Assembly: GCF_030161415.1 (NCBI RefSeq)
Contig: NZ_BSSU01000001.1
Coordinates: 1 to 64,000 of the forward strand
DNA length: 64,000 nt
Origin: Thalassotalea eurytherma
Lineage (GTDB): Bacteria; Pseudomonadota; Gammaproteobacteria; Enterobacterales; Alteromonadaceae
Reading direction: 5' to 3'
Shown: piece by piece, positions 50,122 through 58,309 of the stretch
Layout of the letters: each line of letters opens with the position of its first letter
Position numbering within the stretch: position 1 is the stretch's first letter
Position numbers and translations under genes: made by a program
The notes under the pieces: model-generated
The model's database searches: none
Told to the model about the DNA's origin: nothing
What the model saw: only the letters and a program-made list of their open reading frames with translations

Positions 50122-51260
50122 ATTCCAATACCACTCAATGGTTTAATTAACACTAAACCTTGCTTGGCTAATAGTAAAATGATGATTAATACGACAAGTG
50201 AAGCGGCGGTTTGGACAAACATCCATTGGCTTTGAAACAAACACGTTAAGATCACTAAAATACCTGTGTTGAATATGACAAACTTCACTGGCCCTTGTTT
50301 TGATAGCGTTAAATTAAATGTTTGGCTGTAACTAGCAACCATAAAATCAATCGAATTGATGACAAACCCGCAACCCAATATTAGCATCACTAATTGACTA
50401 GCAGTACTGAGTACATAACCGTTCTCAAAAAATTGAAATAATAGAGAAAACCAAATAAAACTCGGTAGTAAGGGCAATATTGTCATAACAAAAAACAGTG
50501 TCACTGGTTTGAGGTTCCTGACAAACTTAGCGACGAATTGTCCCAGCATAATTGACCAAGTCATCCACCAAGCAAGGTAAAACTCGTGGTAATCGTTAAA
50601 TGGCAAAATAAAACGATGCGCGTGGTTAAAGTAGTCCGAGCCATATGAAATACTTTGAGCAATATCGGTGAAATCAAGTTGAATTAGCCAGGCTAAATAA
50701 CAACACAGCAGTAAAAAAGCGATAACACTAACTTTACTAACGAGCGTCATCAAGAGAGTGTTAATACTGATCACTAAAGAAGCGACAATGATAATCGTCG
50801 TCAGTCCACCTAAAAGCCATGTATTTTGTTTTAATTGGTCGGGTAGGTAATAAGGCATTAAATCGAGGAAAAGCGATAAGGTGAACGCACATGTCGCTGC
50901 AACAACACAAGCGCTTAATCTTTTCACCCAAAGAATTTCAAAGAATTTTAATTTAGGCTCTAAGGTTAAAAAATAAAGTGTTGAAACGAAATACATTGCC
51001 CAAGCACTGATCCCCCAAAAGCCCATTTCTATCGCTAAAGGGTTAGTAAATTGATAGACCTCATCTGTGGTATATTGGTTATACTCGATCAGTGGTAATA
51101 AGATAAAACCACCATCTAAGCCTGAGGTAAATAGAATCGCAATTAAAGCGGTGATAGAGGTCGGTTCAGTGCCAGTAAGCGTATTTTTTCGATACATAAA
51201 CATTAATACTGCGCCGAGTATTAAAATGCCGACTACCCCTACTCCGATAATGGTGCTCAT
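50103..51260 (-). CDS. Short, divergent BCCT-family transporter
   Basis: A 385-residue multi-pass membrane protein (about ten helices). Residues 231-250, starting WWMTWSIMLGQFVAKFVRN, match the BCCT (betaine/choline/carnitine) helix-8 motif with the substrate-binding WWxxW. GFWGISAWAMYFVSTLYF (80-97) matches the HWGxxxW region. It is shorter than usual BCCTs (500 or more residues). It begins near helix 3 of the family, and the glycine-rich substrate motif has become SGLDGGFILL. It follows betI by 38 bases, probably as one operon. Choline or betaine uptake is inferred; an altered substrate or a sensor-like role is possible. Confidence 0.7.
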   Translation of the reverse strand: MSTIIGVGVVGILILGAVLMFMYRKNTLTGTEPTSITALIAILFTSGLDGGFILLPLIEYNQYTTDEVYQFTNPLAIEMGFWGISAWAMYFVSTLYFLTLEPKLKFFEILWVKRLSACVVAATCAFTLSLFLDLMPYYLPDQLKQNTWLLGGLTTIIIVASLVISINTLLMTLVSKVSVIAFLLLCCYLAWLIQLDFTDIAQSISYGSDYFNHAHRFILPFNDYHEFYLAWWMTWSIMLGQFVAKFVRNLKPVTLFFVMTILPLLPSFIWFSLLFQFFENGYVLSTASQLVMLILGCGFVINSIDFMVASYSQTFNLTLSKQGPVKFVIFNTGILVILTCLFQSQWMFVQTAASLVVLIIILLLAKQGLVLIKPLSGIGIKKARG

Positions 51261-51298
51261 TGCTATTTGACTAAGTTTTTTGCCAAAGTTTAACGAGC

Positions 51299-51901
51299 TT
51301 AGATGTCAGTTTTTTGATATTGCTTGATTAATTGTAATGCTAGCGCTTTACACTCATCTGCTGCGACGGCAAACATCGCTTCTGAACTATGAGATAGTGC
51401 ACACCTTAACCACTGACCATCAATTTGAGCCGCCAGTATATTGGTGCAACGTGCAACGTGCTCAGGTGTTACTAGATCTTTGAAAGCGAAGCGCAAGTTA
51501 CTCGATAGTCTGGCATGATTAACTTTTTGCAATTGGCTTAATTCTTCACTATGCATTGAAAGTACCCAAAAGCTTAACCAAGAGATAGCGGCTTTATTGG
51601 AGCTTTGCGCTGTACTGAAATTCGCATTGATAATAAAGTTAATGCGCTCTTGAGCTGACGGTTTTTGATCATGAAACTGCGTGAGAAAGTCTTGTCTTAA
51701 TTGCTCTAGCAAATAAATGGTTGTACCTTTTATTAACCCGCCTTTGCCACCAAAATAATGGCTGATAATCCCAGTAGACACGCCAGCTAGCTTGCTGATA
51801 CTTGAAATAGTAGTGCCTTGTAGGCCATGCTTTTCAACCGATTCCAAGGTGGCATCTATCAGTTGCTGTTTCCTAATTTTTTCCATACCTACTTTAGGCA
51901 T
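51299..51901 (-). CDS. betI: BetI-like TetR-family repressor
   Basis: 200 residues. The N-terminal helix-turn-helix (MEKIRKQQLIDATLESVEKH ... ISSISKLAGVSTGIISHYFGGKGGL) and the C-terminal WLSFWVLSMH and QIDGQWLRCALS segments follow the choline-responsive repressor BetI closely. In E. coli BetI represses bet genes and is released by choline. No betA/betB dehydrogenase is adjacent here; it pairs with a BCCT carrier and faces a TonB receptor across a spacer with a matching palindrome. The start at 51901 gives the usual BetI N-terminus (MPKVGM). Confidence 0.8.
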   Translation of the reverse strand: MPKVGMEKIRKQQLIDATLESVEKHGLQGTTISSISKLAGVSTGIISHYFGGKGGLIKGTTIYLLEQLRQDFLTQFHDQKPSAQERINFIINANFSTAQSSNKAAISWLSFWVLSMHSEELSQLQKVNHARLSSNLRFAFKDLVTPEHVARCTNILAAQIDGQWLRCALSHSSEAMFAVAADECKALALQLIKQYQKTDI

Positions 51902-52022
51902 AATGTTTTTAAAACCTCATTACTTAACCCGCACTTCACTTAATCTTTGCCACGGGTTACCTCAATTCAACTTACTAAATAGTTATAAAATAGGGCTATA
52001 AACACAAGTTAAATTTTTATTA

Positions 52023-52036
52023 ATTGAACGTTCAAT
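52023..52036. promoter_or_regulatory. Probable BetI operator
   Basis: A perfect 14-bp palindrome ATTGAACGTTCAAT in the 221-base spacer between divergent betI and the receptor gene. As I recall it, this sequence matches the BetI operator pattern of gammaproteobacteria. One site could control both transcripts. Confidence 0.7.
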
Positions 52037-52122
52037 AAAAATAAACATATTTGTAACATTTGCTCTTTAATCTGCTCAGCGTTTTCTAAAAATAATTAAC
52101 CAAAAAATAAAGCGAGAGAATT

Positions 52123-54414
52123 ATGAGCCTCAAAAAGTACAGTAAAAACTTGTTGGGTTTAGCTATTACAGCGGCAATTTCAACAGTTGCTATTGCTGAT
52201 GACGATGCTAATAAAGAAGCAACAATTGAAGAAGTTACGGTTATTGCAAAGAAATTGTCTTATGCCAATAACACCGTTGATACGACAATGATCGAACAAC
52301 AAGCACCAGTATCAAGTGTACTGGGTGTTATGGATAACTTACCTGGTATTAGTATTAATGAAGGTGATGCATTCGGTGGTGATGATTGGTCTACGTCTAT
52401 TACCATGCGTGGTTTTTCCATTGATGGTAATCAACAGCAACTTGGGATGACAGTTGATGGTATTCCAAATGGTGGTTCTAATTATGGCGGTGGTGCTAAA
52501 GCTAATCGCTATTTAGCCACGGAAAACTTAACTACCGTTGAAGTTGCGCAAGGTACGTCAGACATTTCGTCTGCCTCACTTGATGCATTGGGTGGAACGT
52601 TTAATTTCGTCAGTAAAGCACCCGATATGGAGCAAAGCACAACTTTTGCTTATACAACCGGCTCACATGATGCCGAGCGCTTTTTCGTACGTTATGAAAC
52701 CGGTGAAATTTTAGATAATACTTATGCTTACGTTAGCTATTCTGATACGTCGACTAGCCGTTGGTCTGGCGAAGGCTCAAATGGCGGATCTGACAATCAA
52801 CACGCTGAAATAAAATTTGTATCAACACAAGACCGATTAACATTAACAGGTCGACTTTCATACGATGATGTTGCTGAAGACAATTACAACAGTGTGAGTA
52901 TCGAACAATTTAATCAAACACCAGACTGGGATCAGTTAACCTGGAATTGGACAGGTATTCCACACTATGATCAGATGTTTGCTGAGGGCTGGTCAACATT
53001 ACGTGAAAACACGTTGGCTTATTTGAAAGCCGAGTATGACTTTTCTGACGTAACAACATTAGAAGTAACACCTTACTACCATAAAAACAAAGGTCGTGGT
53101 GATTGGATCCCGCCTTATTTAGTGATGGCGGTTGATGAGAATGGCAACCCAACAGATAAAGGCGGTTCTATTGCTGGCAGCTATGGGTTCACTGATCAAA
53201 ACGGTAATCCTTTAGCGCCGGCCGATGGTTGTACTGCTAACTTTACTTGGCCATGGAATTCAGGTCCTGGCTTGCACCCAGCTTGTTATGCAGCAGACGC
53301 TGTTCCTGTGATGTCTTATCGTCATACTCATTACGCAAAAGAACGCGCAGGATTTACTGCTAAAGCAATGACGACGTTTGGCAGCCATGATGTAGTTGCG
53401 GGTGTTTGGTATGAAACGTCTCAACGCGATGAACACCGTGATTGGCATAAAGTGATTAATGCTAGTGTTTATCACCACTTTGACGCTACACCGTATTGGA
53501 CACAGTACGATAACACTTTTGACCAAGATACGTTTAAGTGGTACTTGCAAGATACAATGACCGCAGGCGACTTCACACTTAATTTAGGTGTACAACAATA
53601 CTTAGTAGATTTAGAAAAAACAGACAACTACCAAGCGGCAAACAATGCCAAAGTTAATAGCGATTCAGACGTATTATTTAGTGCGGGAGCGTTATATGAA
53701 ATTAACCCATCAACTGAAGTGTTTGCTGGTTATAGTGAAAACTTTGCTGCGATTAAAGACGGTGTGTTAGAACGTGATTCATCGACACTTACAGACATAG
53801 AGCCAGAAACAGCGGAAAACATTGATTTTGGTATTCGTTATTATGGTGAGCGCTTAAATATTCAAGCGACAGCCTACATGATTGAATTTGATAATCGCAT
53901 TACATTCATTGCACCTGGAAGTGATACAGACGGTATTGATTATACGATTGGCACCAATGGTACTTACATTAATGTCGGTGGTATTGAGTCTGACGGTATA
54001 GAGTTAAGTGCGACATATCAATTAACGGATAGCTGGCAATTATATGGCTCATTTACTAAAAATGATTCTACCTATGTTGGCGATGCGCCAGGCTTTGAAG
54101 AAGGCGAAAAGGTTATCGACTCTGTAGACGATATGTGGGTACTATCTGCTAACTACTATGACGGCAATTTACGTTTTGGCGCTTCAACTAAATACACAGG
54201 CGATCGTGGTGATGCTGAAGATTACTTAGTGACGGATATGAATGTTGGTTACAGCGTTGAATTTTCTGGCTCTGGTATCAAGCAAGTTGATTTAGCTTTA
54301 GTGGTTAATAACTTATTTGATGAAGACTACTTATCAACAGGAACGGGTAACGGCACGACATTTTTTATCGGTGCGCCTCTTACGACAAGTTTAACGGTTA
54401 GCGCTAACTTTTAA
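52123..54414 (+). CDS. TonB-dependent outer-membrane receptor
   Basis: 763 residues. A signal peptide (1 to about 25, ending AIADD) is followed by a TonB box-like EEVTVIAKK (36-44), a plug domain (VSSVLGVMDNLPGISI ... TMRGFSIDGNQQQLGMTVDGIPNGG ... LGGTFNFVSKAP) and a 22-strand barrel with NLFDEDYLSTG near the end and terminal Phe. The substrate is not evident from sequence. The divergent betI and the downstream phosphoesterase gene suggest a choline-containing compound (inference). Confidence 0.9.
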   Translation: MSLKKYSKNLLGLAITAAISTVAIADDDANKEATIEEVTVIAKKLSYANNTVDTTMIEQQAPVSSVLGVMDNLPGISINEGDAFGGDDWSTSITMRGFSIDGNQQQLGMTVDGIPNGGSNYGGGAKANRYLATENLTTVEVAQGTSDISSASLDALGGTFNFVSKAPDMEQSTTFAYTTGSHDAERFFVRYETGEILDNTYAYVSYSDTSTSRWSGEGSNGGSDNQHAEIKFVSTQDRLTLTGRLSYDDVAEDNYNSVSIEQFNQTPDWDQLTWNWTGIPHYDQMFAEGWSTLRENTLAYLKAEYDFSDVTTLEVTPYYHKNKGRGDWIPPYLVMAVDENGNPTDKGGSIAGSYGFTDQNGNPLAPADGCTANFTWPWNSGPGLHPACYAADAVPVMSYRHTHYAKERAGFTAKAMTTFGSHDVVAGVWYETSQRDEHRDWHKVINASVYHHFDATPYWTQYDNTFDQDTFKWYLQDTMTAGDFTLNLGVQQYLVDLEKTDNYQAANNAKVNSDSDVLFSAGALYEINPSTEVFAGYSENFAAIKDGVLERDSSTLTDIEPETAENIDFGIRYYGERLNIQATAYMIEFDNRITFIAPGSDTDGIDYTIGTNGTYINVGGIESDGIELSATYQLTDSWQLYGSFTKNDSTYVGDAPGFEEGEKVIDSVDDMWVLSANYYDGNLRFGASTKYTGDRGDAEDYLVTDMNVGYSVEFSGSGIKQVDLALVVNNLFDEDYLSTGTGNGTTFFIGAPLTTSLTVSANF

Positions 54415-54421
54415 GCTTATT

Positions 54422-54458
54422 GTGGCTGAGTAGCAACGATACCTGCTCAGCCACTTTT
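54422..54458 (+). terminator. Stem-loop between the receptor and phosphoesterase genes
   Basis: A perfect 9-bp stem GTGGCTGAG / CTCAGCCAC (54422-54430 with 54446-54454), a 15-base loop, then TTTT. The T run is short, so partial termination or 3'-end protection of the receptor mRNA is likelier than full termination. The next gene starts 37 bases later. Confidence 0.6.
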
Positions 54459-54494
54459 ACTGTGAATACCTTAAAGTATATAAGAAGAATTAAA

Positions 54495-55526
54495 ATGAAA
54501 ACATTTATCACGCTTGCTTTAGCATTACTTGTTTCTCATAGTGCCTTGGCCATCGACAAAATATATTTTGGCTCTTGCGCAAAAGAATATAAAGAAATGC
54601 CCATTTTTGATGCTATTGCTAAAGATAATCCTGATGTTTTTATTTTTTTAGGTGATAACATCTACGGTGATACTGAAGACATGTCTGTGTTAAAACAGAA
54701 ATATGACATGCTAGGTAAACACCAAGGGTTTAACAAACTAAAGCAAACTTCAGAGTTGATCGCCATCTGGGATGATCATGATTATGGTGAAAATGACGCA
54801 GGTAAAGCATACCCTCAAAAGCATGCATCTAGAAAAGTCATGCTTGATTTTTGGCAAGAACCAAAAGATTCACCGCGTTATCAGCTCGAAGGTATATATA
54901 CCAGCTATATGTATGGTAAAGCTAACCAAAAAGTTCAGGTTATATTGCCTGATTTACGTTGGAACCGAGATAAATTACATCAAGTATCAAAAACTGATTA
55001 CTTATTTAAGCGTATTCCTAATAATATGGGGCCATACAAAGTCTCGCCTGATAAAGGTGCTTCGATGCTTGGTGAAGAGCAATGGCAATGGTTAGAAGCT
55101 GAACTTCTTAAACCAGCAACCATAAAAATTATTGGTTCAAGCCTACAGCTTTTGCCAGAGTTTACTGGTTGGGAGTCGTGGGCCAACTTTCCTGAAGATC
55201 GCAATCGCTTGCTTAACTTTATCGAACGACACAATATCTCTGGCGTAATATTTGTCAGTGGTGATACCCATTGGGGCGAGGTATCTAAAGTGAATTCTGA
55301 TAAAGGTTATGGTTTATGGGAAGTGACAAGCTCAGGCCTTAGCGAAAAATGGAAAGATGTTAGCCCTAATCAGCATCGTGTTGGGAAATACACGAATCAA
55401 GTGAACTATGGTTTTATTGAGTTCGACTGGCAGCAAAGTGATCCAACGATTCACTTTGGACTCAAAAATGAGATCGGTGATATTACTCATCAACATCGAC
55501 TATCTTTATCACAACTGCAGTTTTGA
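54495..55526 (+). CDS. Secreted PhoD-family phosphoesterase
   Basis: 343 residues with signal peptide (MKTFITLALALLVSHSALA). Metallophosphoesterase motifs of the PhoD / phospholipase D-type family are visible: FGSCAKE, FLGDNIYGDT, IWDDHDYGENDAG and VIFVSGDTHWGE. Family members are phosphodiesterases or phosphatases, and some release choline from phospholipids. I use the ATG at 54495 with AAGAAG upstream, because the longer frame from 54420 runs through a hairpin and lacks a signal at its start. It lies 81 bases after the receptor and probably shares its transcript. Confidence 0.85.
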   Translation: MKTFITLALALLVSHSALAIDKIYFGSCAKEYKEMPIFDAIAKDNPDVFIFLGDNIYGDTEDMSVLKQKYDMLGKHQGFNKLKQTSELIAIWDDHDYGENDAGKAYPQKHASRKVMLDFWQEPKDSPRYQLEGIYTSYMYGKANQKVQVILPDLRWNRDKLHQVSKTDYLFKRIPNNMGPYKVSPDKGASMLGEEQWQWLEAELLKPATIKIIGSSLQLLPEFTGWESWANFPEDRNRLLNFIERHNISGVIFVSGDTHWGEVSKVNSDKGYGLWEVTSSGLSEKWKDVSPNQHRVGKYTNQVNYGFIEFDWQQSDPTIHFGLKNEIGDITHQHRLSLSQLQF

Positions 55527-55532
55527 TTGACG

Positions 55533-56693
55533 TTATTGATAGCCCTTCTCGGCTCTCGTTACCTTTTCTAAATACCTGCGAGATTCAGCTCGCGGGTGCT
55601 TTTTCGTCAATACATAATATACATTGTTGGGCTGATGCTCATTAATCACTTTTACTGCCGTTTTTCGATCGCGATGAAAACTTTTTAATACATTACCTGT
55701 ACCACCGTTATAAGCTGAAATTATTGCATAGTGTTGGCTAACACGATTGTTAACACCACTAAGATAATTGTTTTGCAGTAAGTGTAAATACGCCGTGCCC
55801 ACATCAATATTGAACGCTGGGTTAAATAACTGCTGTTTACTGGGTTGACCTTGTTTGTTTTTCACTTTTTGATAAACGTCTGCGCCGGCTGTACTAGGGA
55901 CGACTTGCATTAAACCGTAAGCATTAGCCTGACTAACAGCATAAGGGTTAAAGCTACTTTCTGTTTCAATAATACCGTAAATTAATTCAGGCTTGATTTG
56001 GTACTTTTGTGATGAAGCTAGTACATATTGGCTATATTTTTGCTGGCGCAGGTGCTGATGGGCATCTATCAATGAAAACTGTACGCGCAATAGTTGACGG
56101 TTATGTATTTGTCTATTTTCAAGCTTTGTTTTGGTTAAATGCTTTGCGAAGCGCCCTGCTCGCCACTGGTATTGAATAGGCTTATTGTCTTGATCAAGTA
56201 CTTGTCCGTACAAAAAAGGAGTACCGTTTAATGTCGGTCTATCACTACTAAATATATCATTTTTTCGCGGATCTTCTGGTGTAAGCAACGTAATAACAAT
56301 CGCTTGGTTTAAGTTTTCTAATGCAGCGTTTTTATTATTTTCAAGTAAGGTTTCAACGGTTACTAAACCATTTGGAAAGTCGACAATTGCGCGAGCTTTA
56401 TAGTTATTGGTGTATTTTACATAACGTTTGTTAGTTGGAAGCTCAGTGTTCTTTTTACCCCATACCTTTTCTATGTGCTCAGTTAGTGCTTTTATCAGTG
56501 CTTCAATATCGGCTAAGTCTTGTTGTGCCAATTGGCCTGTTTTAATTGCTTGATCAGCGATGGCTATTACGTTTTTATCATCGGCCTCTATTTGCTTAAC
56601 AAGTTCTTGAGCACTTTTAATTGAAGATAAGTTTGGCGTGGTTTTACAACTGATTAATAGACAACAAAAAAAGAATAGAATAATGAATTTCAT
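55533..56693 (-). CDS. mltC: MltC-like membrane-bound lytic transglycosylase
   Basis: A 386-residue lipoprotein: signal with lipobox LISC, lipidated Cys16. An N-terminal MltC-type domain precedes the C-terminal SLT domain with the catalytic Glu in GIIETESSFNPYAVSQANAYGLMQVVP and AYNGGTGNV. E. coli MltC is 359 residues. It ends 6 bases from the convergent phosphoesterase gene with no obvious terminator between. The family is sure; MltC rather than another lipoprotein transglycosylase is likely. Confidence 0.88.
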   Translation of the reverse strand: MKFIILFFFCCLLISCKTTPNLSSIKSAQELVKQIEADDKNVIAIADQAIKTGQLAQQDLADIEALIKALTEHIEKVWGKKNTELPTNKRYVKYTNNYKARAIVDFPNGLVTVETLLENNKNAALENLNQAIVITLLTPEDPRKNDIFSSDRPTLNGTPFLYGQVLDQDNKPIQYQWRAGRFAKHLTKTKLENRQIHNRQLLRVQFSLIDAHQHLRQQKYSQYVLASSQKYQIKPELIYGIIETESSFNPYAVSQANAYGLMQVVPSTAGADVYQKVKNKQGQPSKQQLFNPAFNIDVGTAYLHLLQNNYLSGVNNRVSQHYAIISAYNGGTGNVLKSFHRDRKTAVKVINEHQPNNVYYVLTKKHPRAESRRYLEKVTRAEKGYQ

Positions 56694-56788
56694 AAAACCG
56701 TTTATCTATCAAATATAGCTATGAAGTAAGGTATTACAAAGTATAACCTTTATTGGCTTAGTATGAGCAGCGCTATATTTCAATTAGC

Positions 56789-57307
56789 TTAACAACCTGA
56801 GGTTACTGCACCTGTTACAGGCTCGTCACCATTGTTGGGGTTTCCATAATAGGCAAAGCATGCATCTAGCACATAACCTTCAGGCCAAATAAATAGTTTT
56901 GTACCGGTAGATAAGCCCGGAAAAGTAGGTGTTTCGCCTGATGGCCGATTGCCAAGTACACAAAATTCAGAGCCCGTGCACGGCACCGTATACCAATCAG
57001 GTGTCCAGGTTGTAACTGGGAAGTTGGTGTCAATCCAAAGCCTAACTTGAGGTGCGCTTGCTTGTGGATATCCACCTAACAATACAATGTCATCACCATC
57101 TAACTCAACCGTTGTCGTTGCATTTTGAATTTCTTTTTTCATTAACACTAGATTAAGGCCTGACGATAAATTGCCAGCCATATTCTCAACTTTAGCTGCA
57201 GTAGCATCTGATGTTAAGTCAATAAATTTAGGTGCTGCAGTTGCGGCTAAAATACCTAAAATAACGATGACAATAACAAGCTCTATTAAAGTAAAACCGT
57301 TTCGCAT
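56789..57307 (-). CDS. MSHA-like type IV pilin
   Basis: 172 residues from the ATG at 57307 (an in-frame TTG lies 9 bases upstream). The prepilin signal is short (MRNG) with cleavage before FTLIELVIVIVILGILAATAAPKF, including the Glu5 needed for assembly. The start of the mature region (APKFIDLTSDATAAKV) resembles MshA/MshB pilins. Two Cys pairs in the C-terminal half could form disulfides. No pilus assembly genes are adjacent, so it is an isolated pilin that would need machinery encoded elsewhere. Confidence 0.85.
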   Translation of the reverse strand: MRNGFTLIELVIVIVILGILAATAAPKFIDLTSDATAAKVENMAGNLSSGLNLVLMKKEIQNATTTVELDGDDIVLLGGYPQASAPQVRLWIDTNFPVTTWTPDWYTVPCTGSEFCVLGNRPSGETPTFPGLSTGTKLFIWPEGYVLDACFAYYGNPNNGDEPVTGAVTSGC

Positions 57308-57459
57308 AATACTCAATCCATTAAGGGTAAAAGAAGTTGAATGTGTTAGTAGTCGTTAAATTACTATTGTTGATAGTAAAGTCATGGTAGACAACAAATT
57401 ATCGATAAACAAGTGGTTATAGGTCTGTTGATTGGGGTGAAACTAAAATCGCCTAAAAG

Positions 57460-57487
57460 TTGACCTTATTTGTTTTATCACTATAAT
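57460..57487 (+). promoter_or_regulatory. Promoter of the DeoR regulator / glmS
   Basis: TTGACC (57460-57465), a 16-base spacer, TATAAT (57482-57487). The predicted transcription start falls in an inverted repeat TTTCG ... CGAAA (57491-57495 with 57509-57513). Confidence 0.75.
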
Positions 57488-57490
57488 AAG

Positions 57491-57513
57491 TTTCGATTTG
57501 AAACTAAACGAAA
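57491..57513. promoter_or_regulatory. Possible DeoR-type operator over the start site
   Basis: An inverted repeat with TTTCG and CGAAA arms 13 bases apart, just downstream of the -10 and ending 6 bases before the start codon. TTTCG-type half-sites are common for DeoR/GlpR-family regulators. Inference: autoregulation and joint control of glmS. Confidence 0.45.
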
Positions 57514-57519
57514 GATAAA

Positions 57520-58296
57520 ATGTCGAAACGTAACACGCAACAACGCCGTCATATTATTATCACTGAGGTAAATTCGGTGGGTGAAGTCAGTGTAGAAGCA
57601 CTAGCGAAACGATTTGATATTTCAGAAGTTACTATTCGAAAAGATTTGGCCGCGCTAGAAAAAAGTGGTTTACTGCTTCGCCGATATGGTGGTGCGGTGC
57701 CATTACCGCAAGAAATTACTGACGCTAAAGAGTCAAAAGTTTCGGTTCAAAAGTTAGCGATAGCAAAAAAAGCAGCAACGCTCATTAAAGATCATTATCG
57801 CGTGGTAATAGACAGTGGTCGAACAACATCAACCATCATTGAGCATTTAGCTGATAAACGTGGTTTAGTCGTGATGACTAACTCAATGAAAATCGCGGGT
57901 CGTTTACATGAATTAGAAAATGAACCGACTATTTTGATGACCGGTGGAACGTGGGATCCTACCTCTGAATCATTTCAGGGACAAATTGCTGAGCAAGTTT
58001 TGCGATCATACGATTTTGACCAATTATTTATTGGTGCTGATGGTATTGATGCTTTGAGGGGTACTACAACCTTTAACGAGTTAATAGGCTTAAGCCGAGT
58101 AATGGCTGAAGTTGCCAGAGAAGTTATAGTTGTGGTTGAATCCGACAAAATCGGTCGAAAAATCCCCAATTTAGAGTTGACGTGGCAACAGGTAGATACA
58201 TTAATTACTGATGATCTTTTAGCTGATTCAGTAAAAAAACAACTAATCGAGCAAGGTGTAAATGTTGTTATTGCACCACTCAATAATCAAATATAA
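57520..58296 (+). CDS. DeoR/GlpR-family transcriptional regulator
   Basis: 258 residues. The N-terminal winged helix-turn-helix ([38 protein letters not shown]) is followed by the DeoR sugar-phosphate sensor domain ([38 protein letters not shown]). It lies 13 bases before glmS in the same direction, so its effector is probably an amino-sugar phosphate and its target glmS (inference from position). Confidence 0.9.
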   Translation: MSKRNTQQRRHIIITEVNSVGEVSVEALAKRFDISEVTIRKDLAALEKSGLLLRRYGGAVPLPQEITDAKESKVSVQKLAIAKKAATLIKDHYRVVIDSGRTTSTIIEHLADKRGLVVMTNSMKIAGRLHELENEPTILMTGGTWDPTSESFQGQIAEQVLRSYDFDQLFIGADGIDALRGTTTFNELIGLSRVMAEVAREVIVVVESDKIGRKIPNLELTWQQVDTLITDDLLADSVKKQLIEQGVNVVIAPLNNQI

Positions 58297-58309
58297 AAAG
58301 GAAAGGTGT

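Noticed and set aside
53260-53550. 96-codon minus-strand frame inside the TonB receptor gene
   Set aside because: Antisense to a convincing receptor gene; Cys/His/Arg-rich composition typical of reverse-strand translation.
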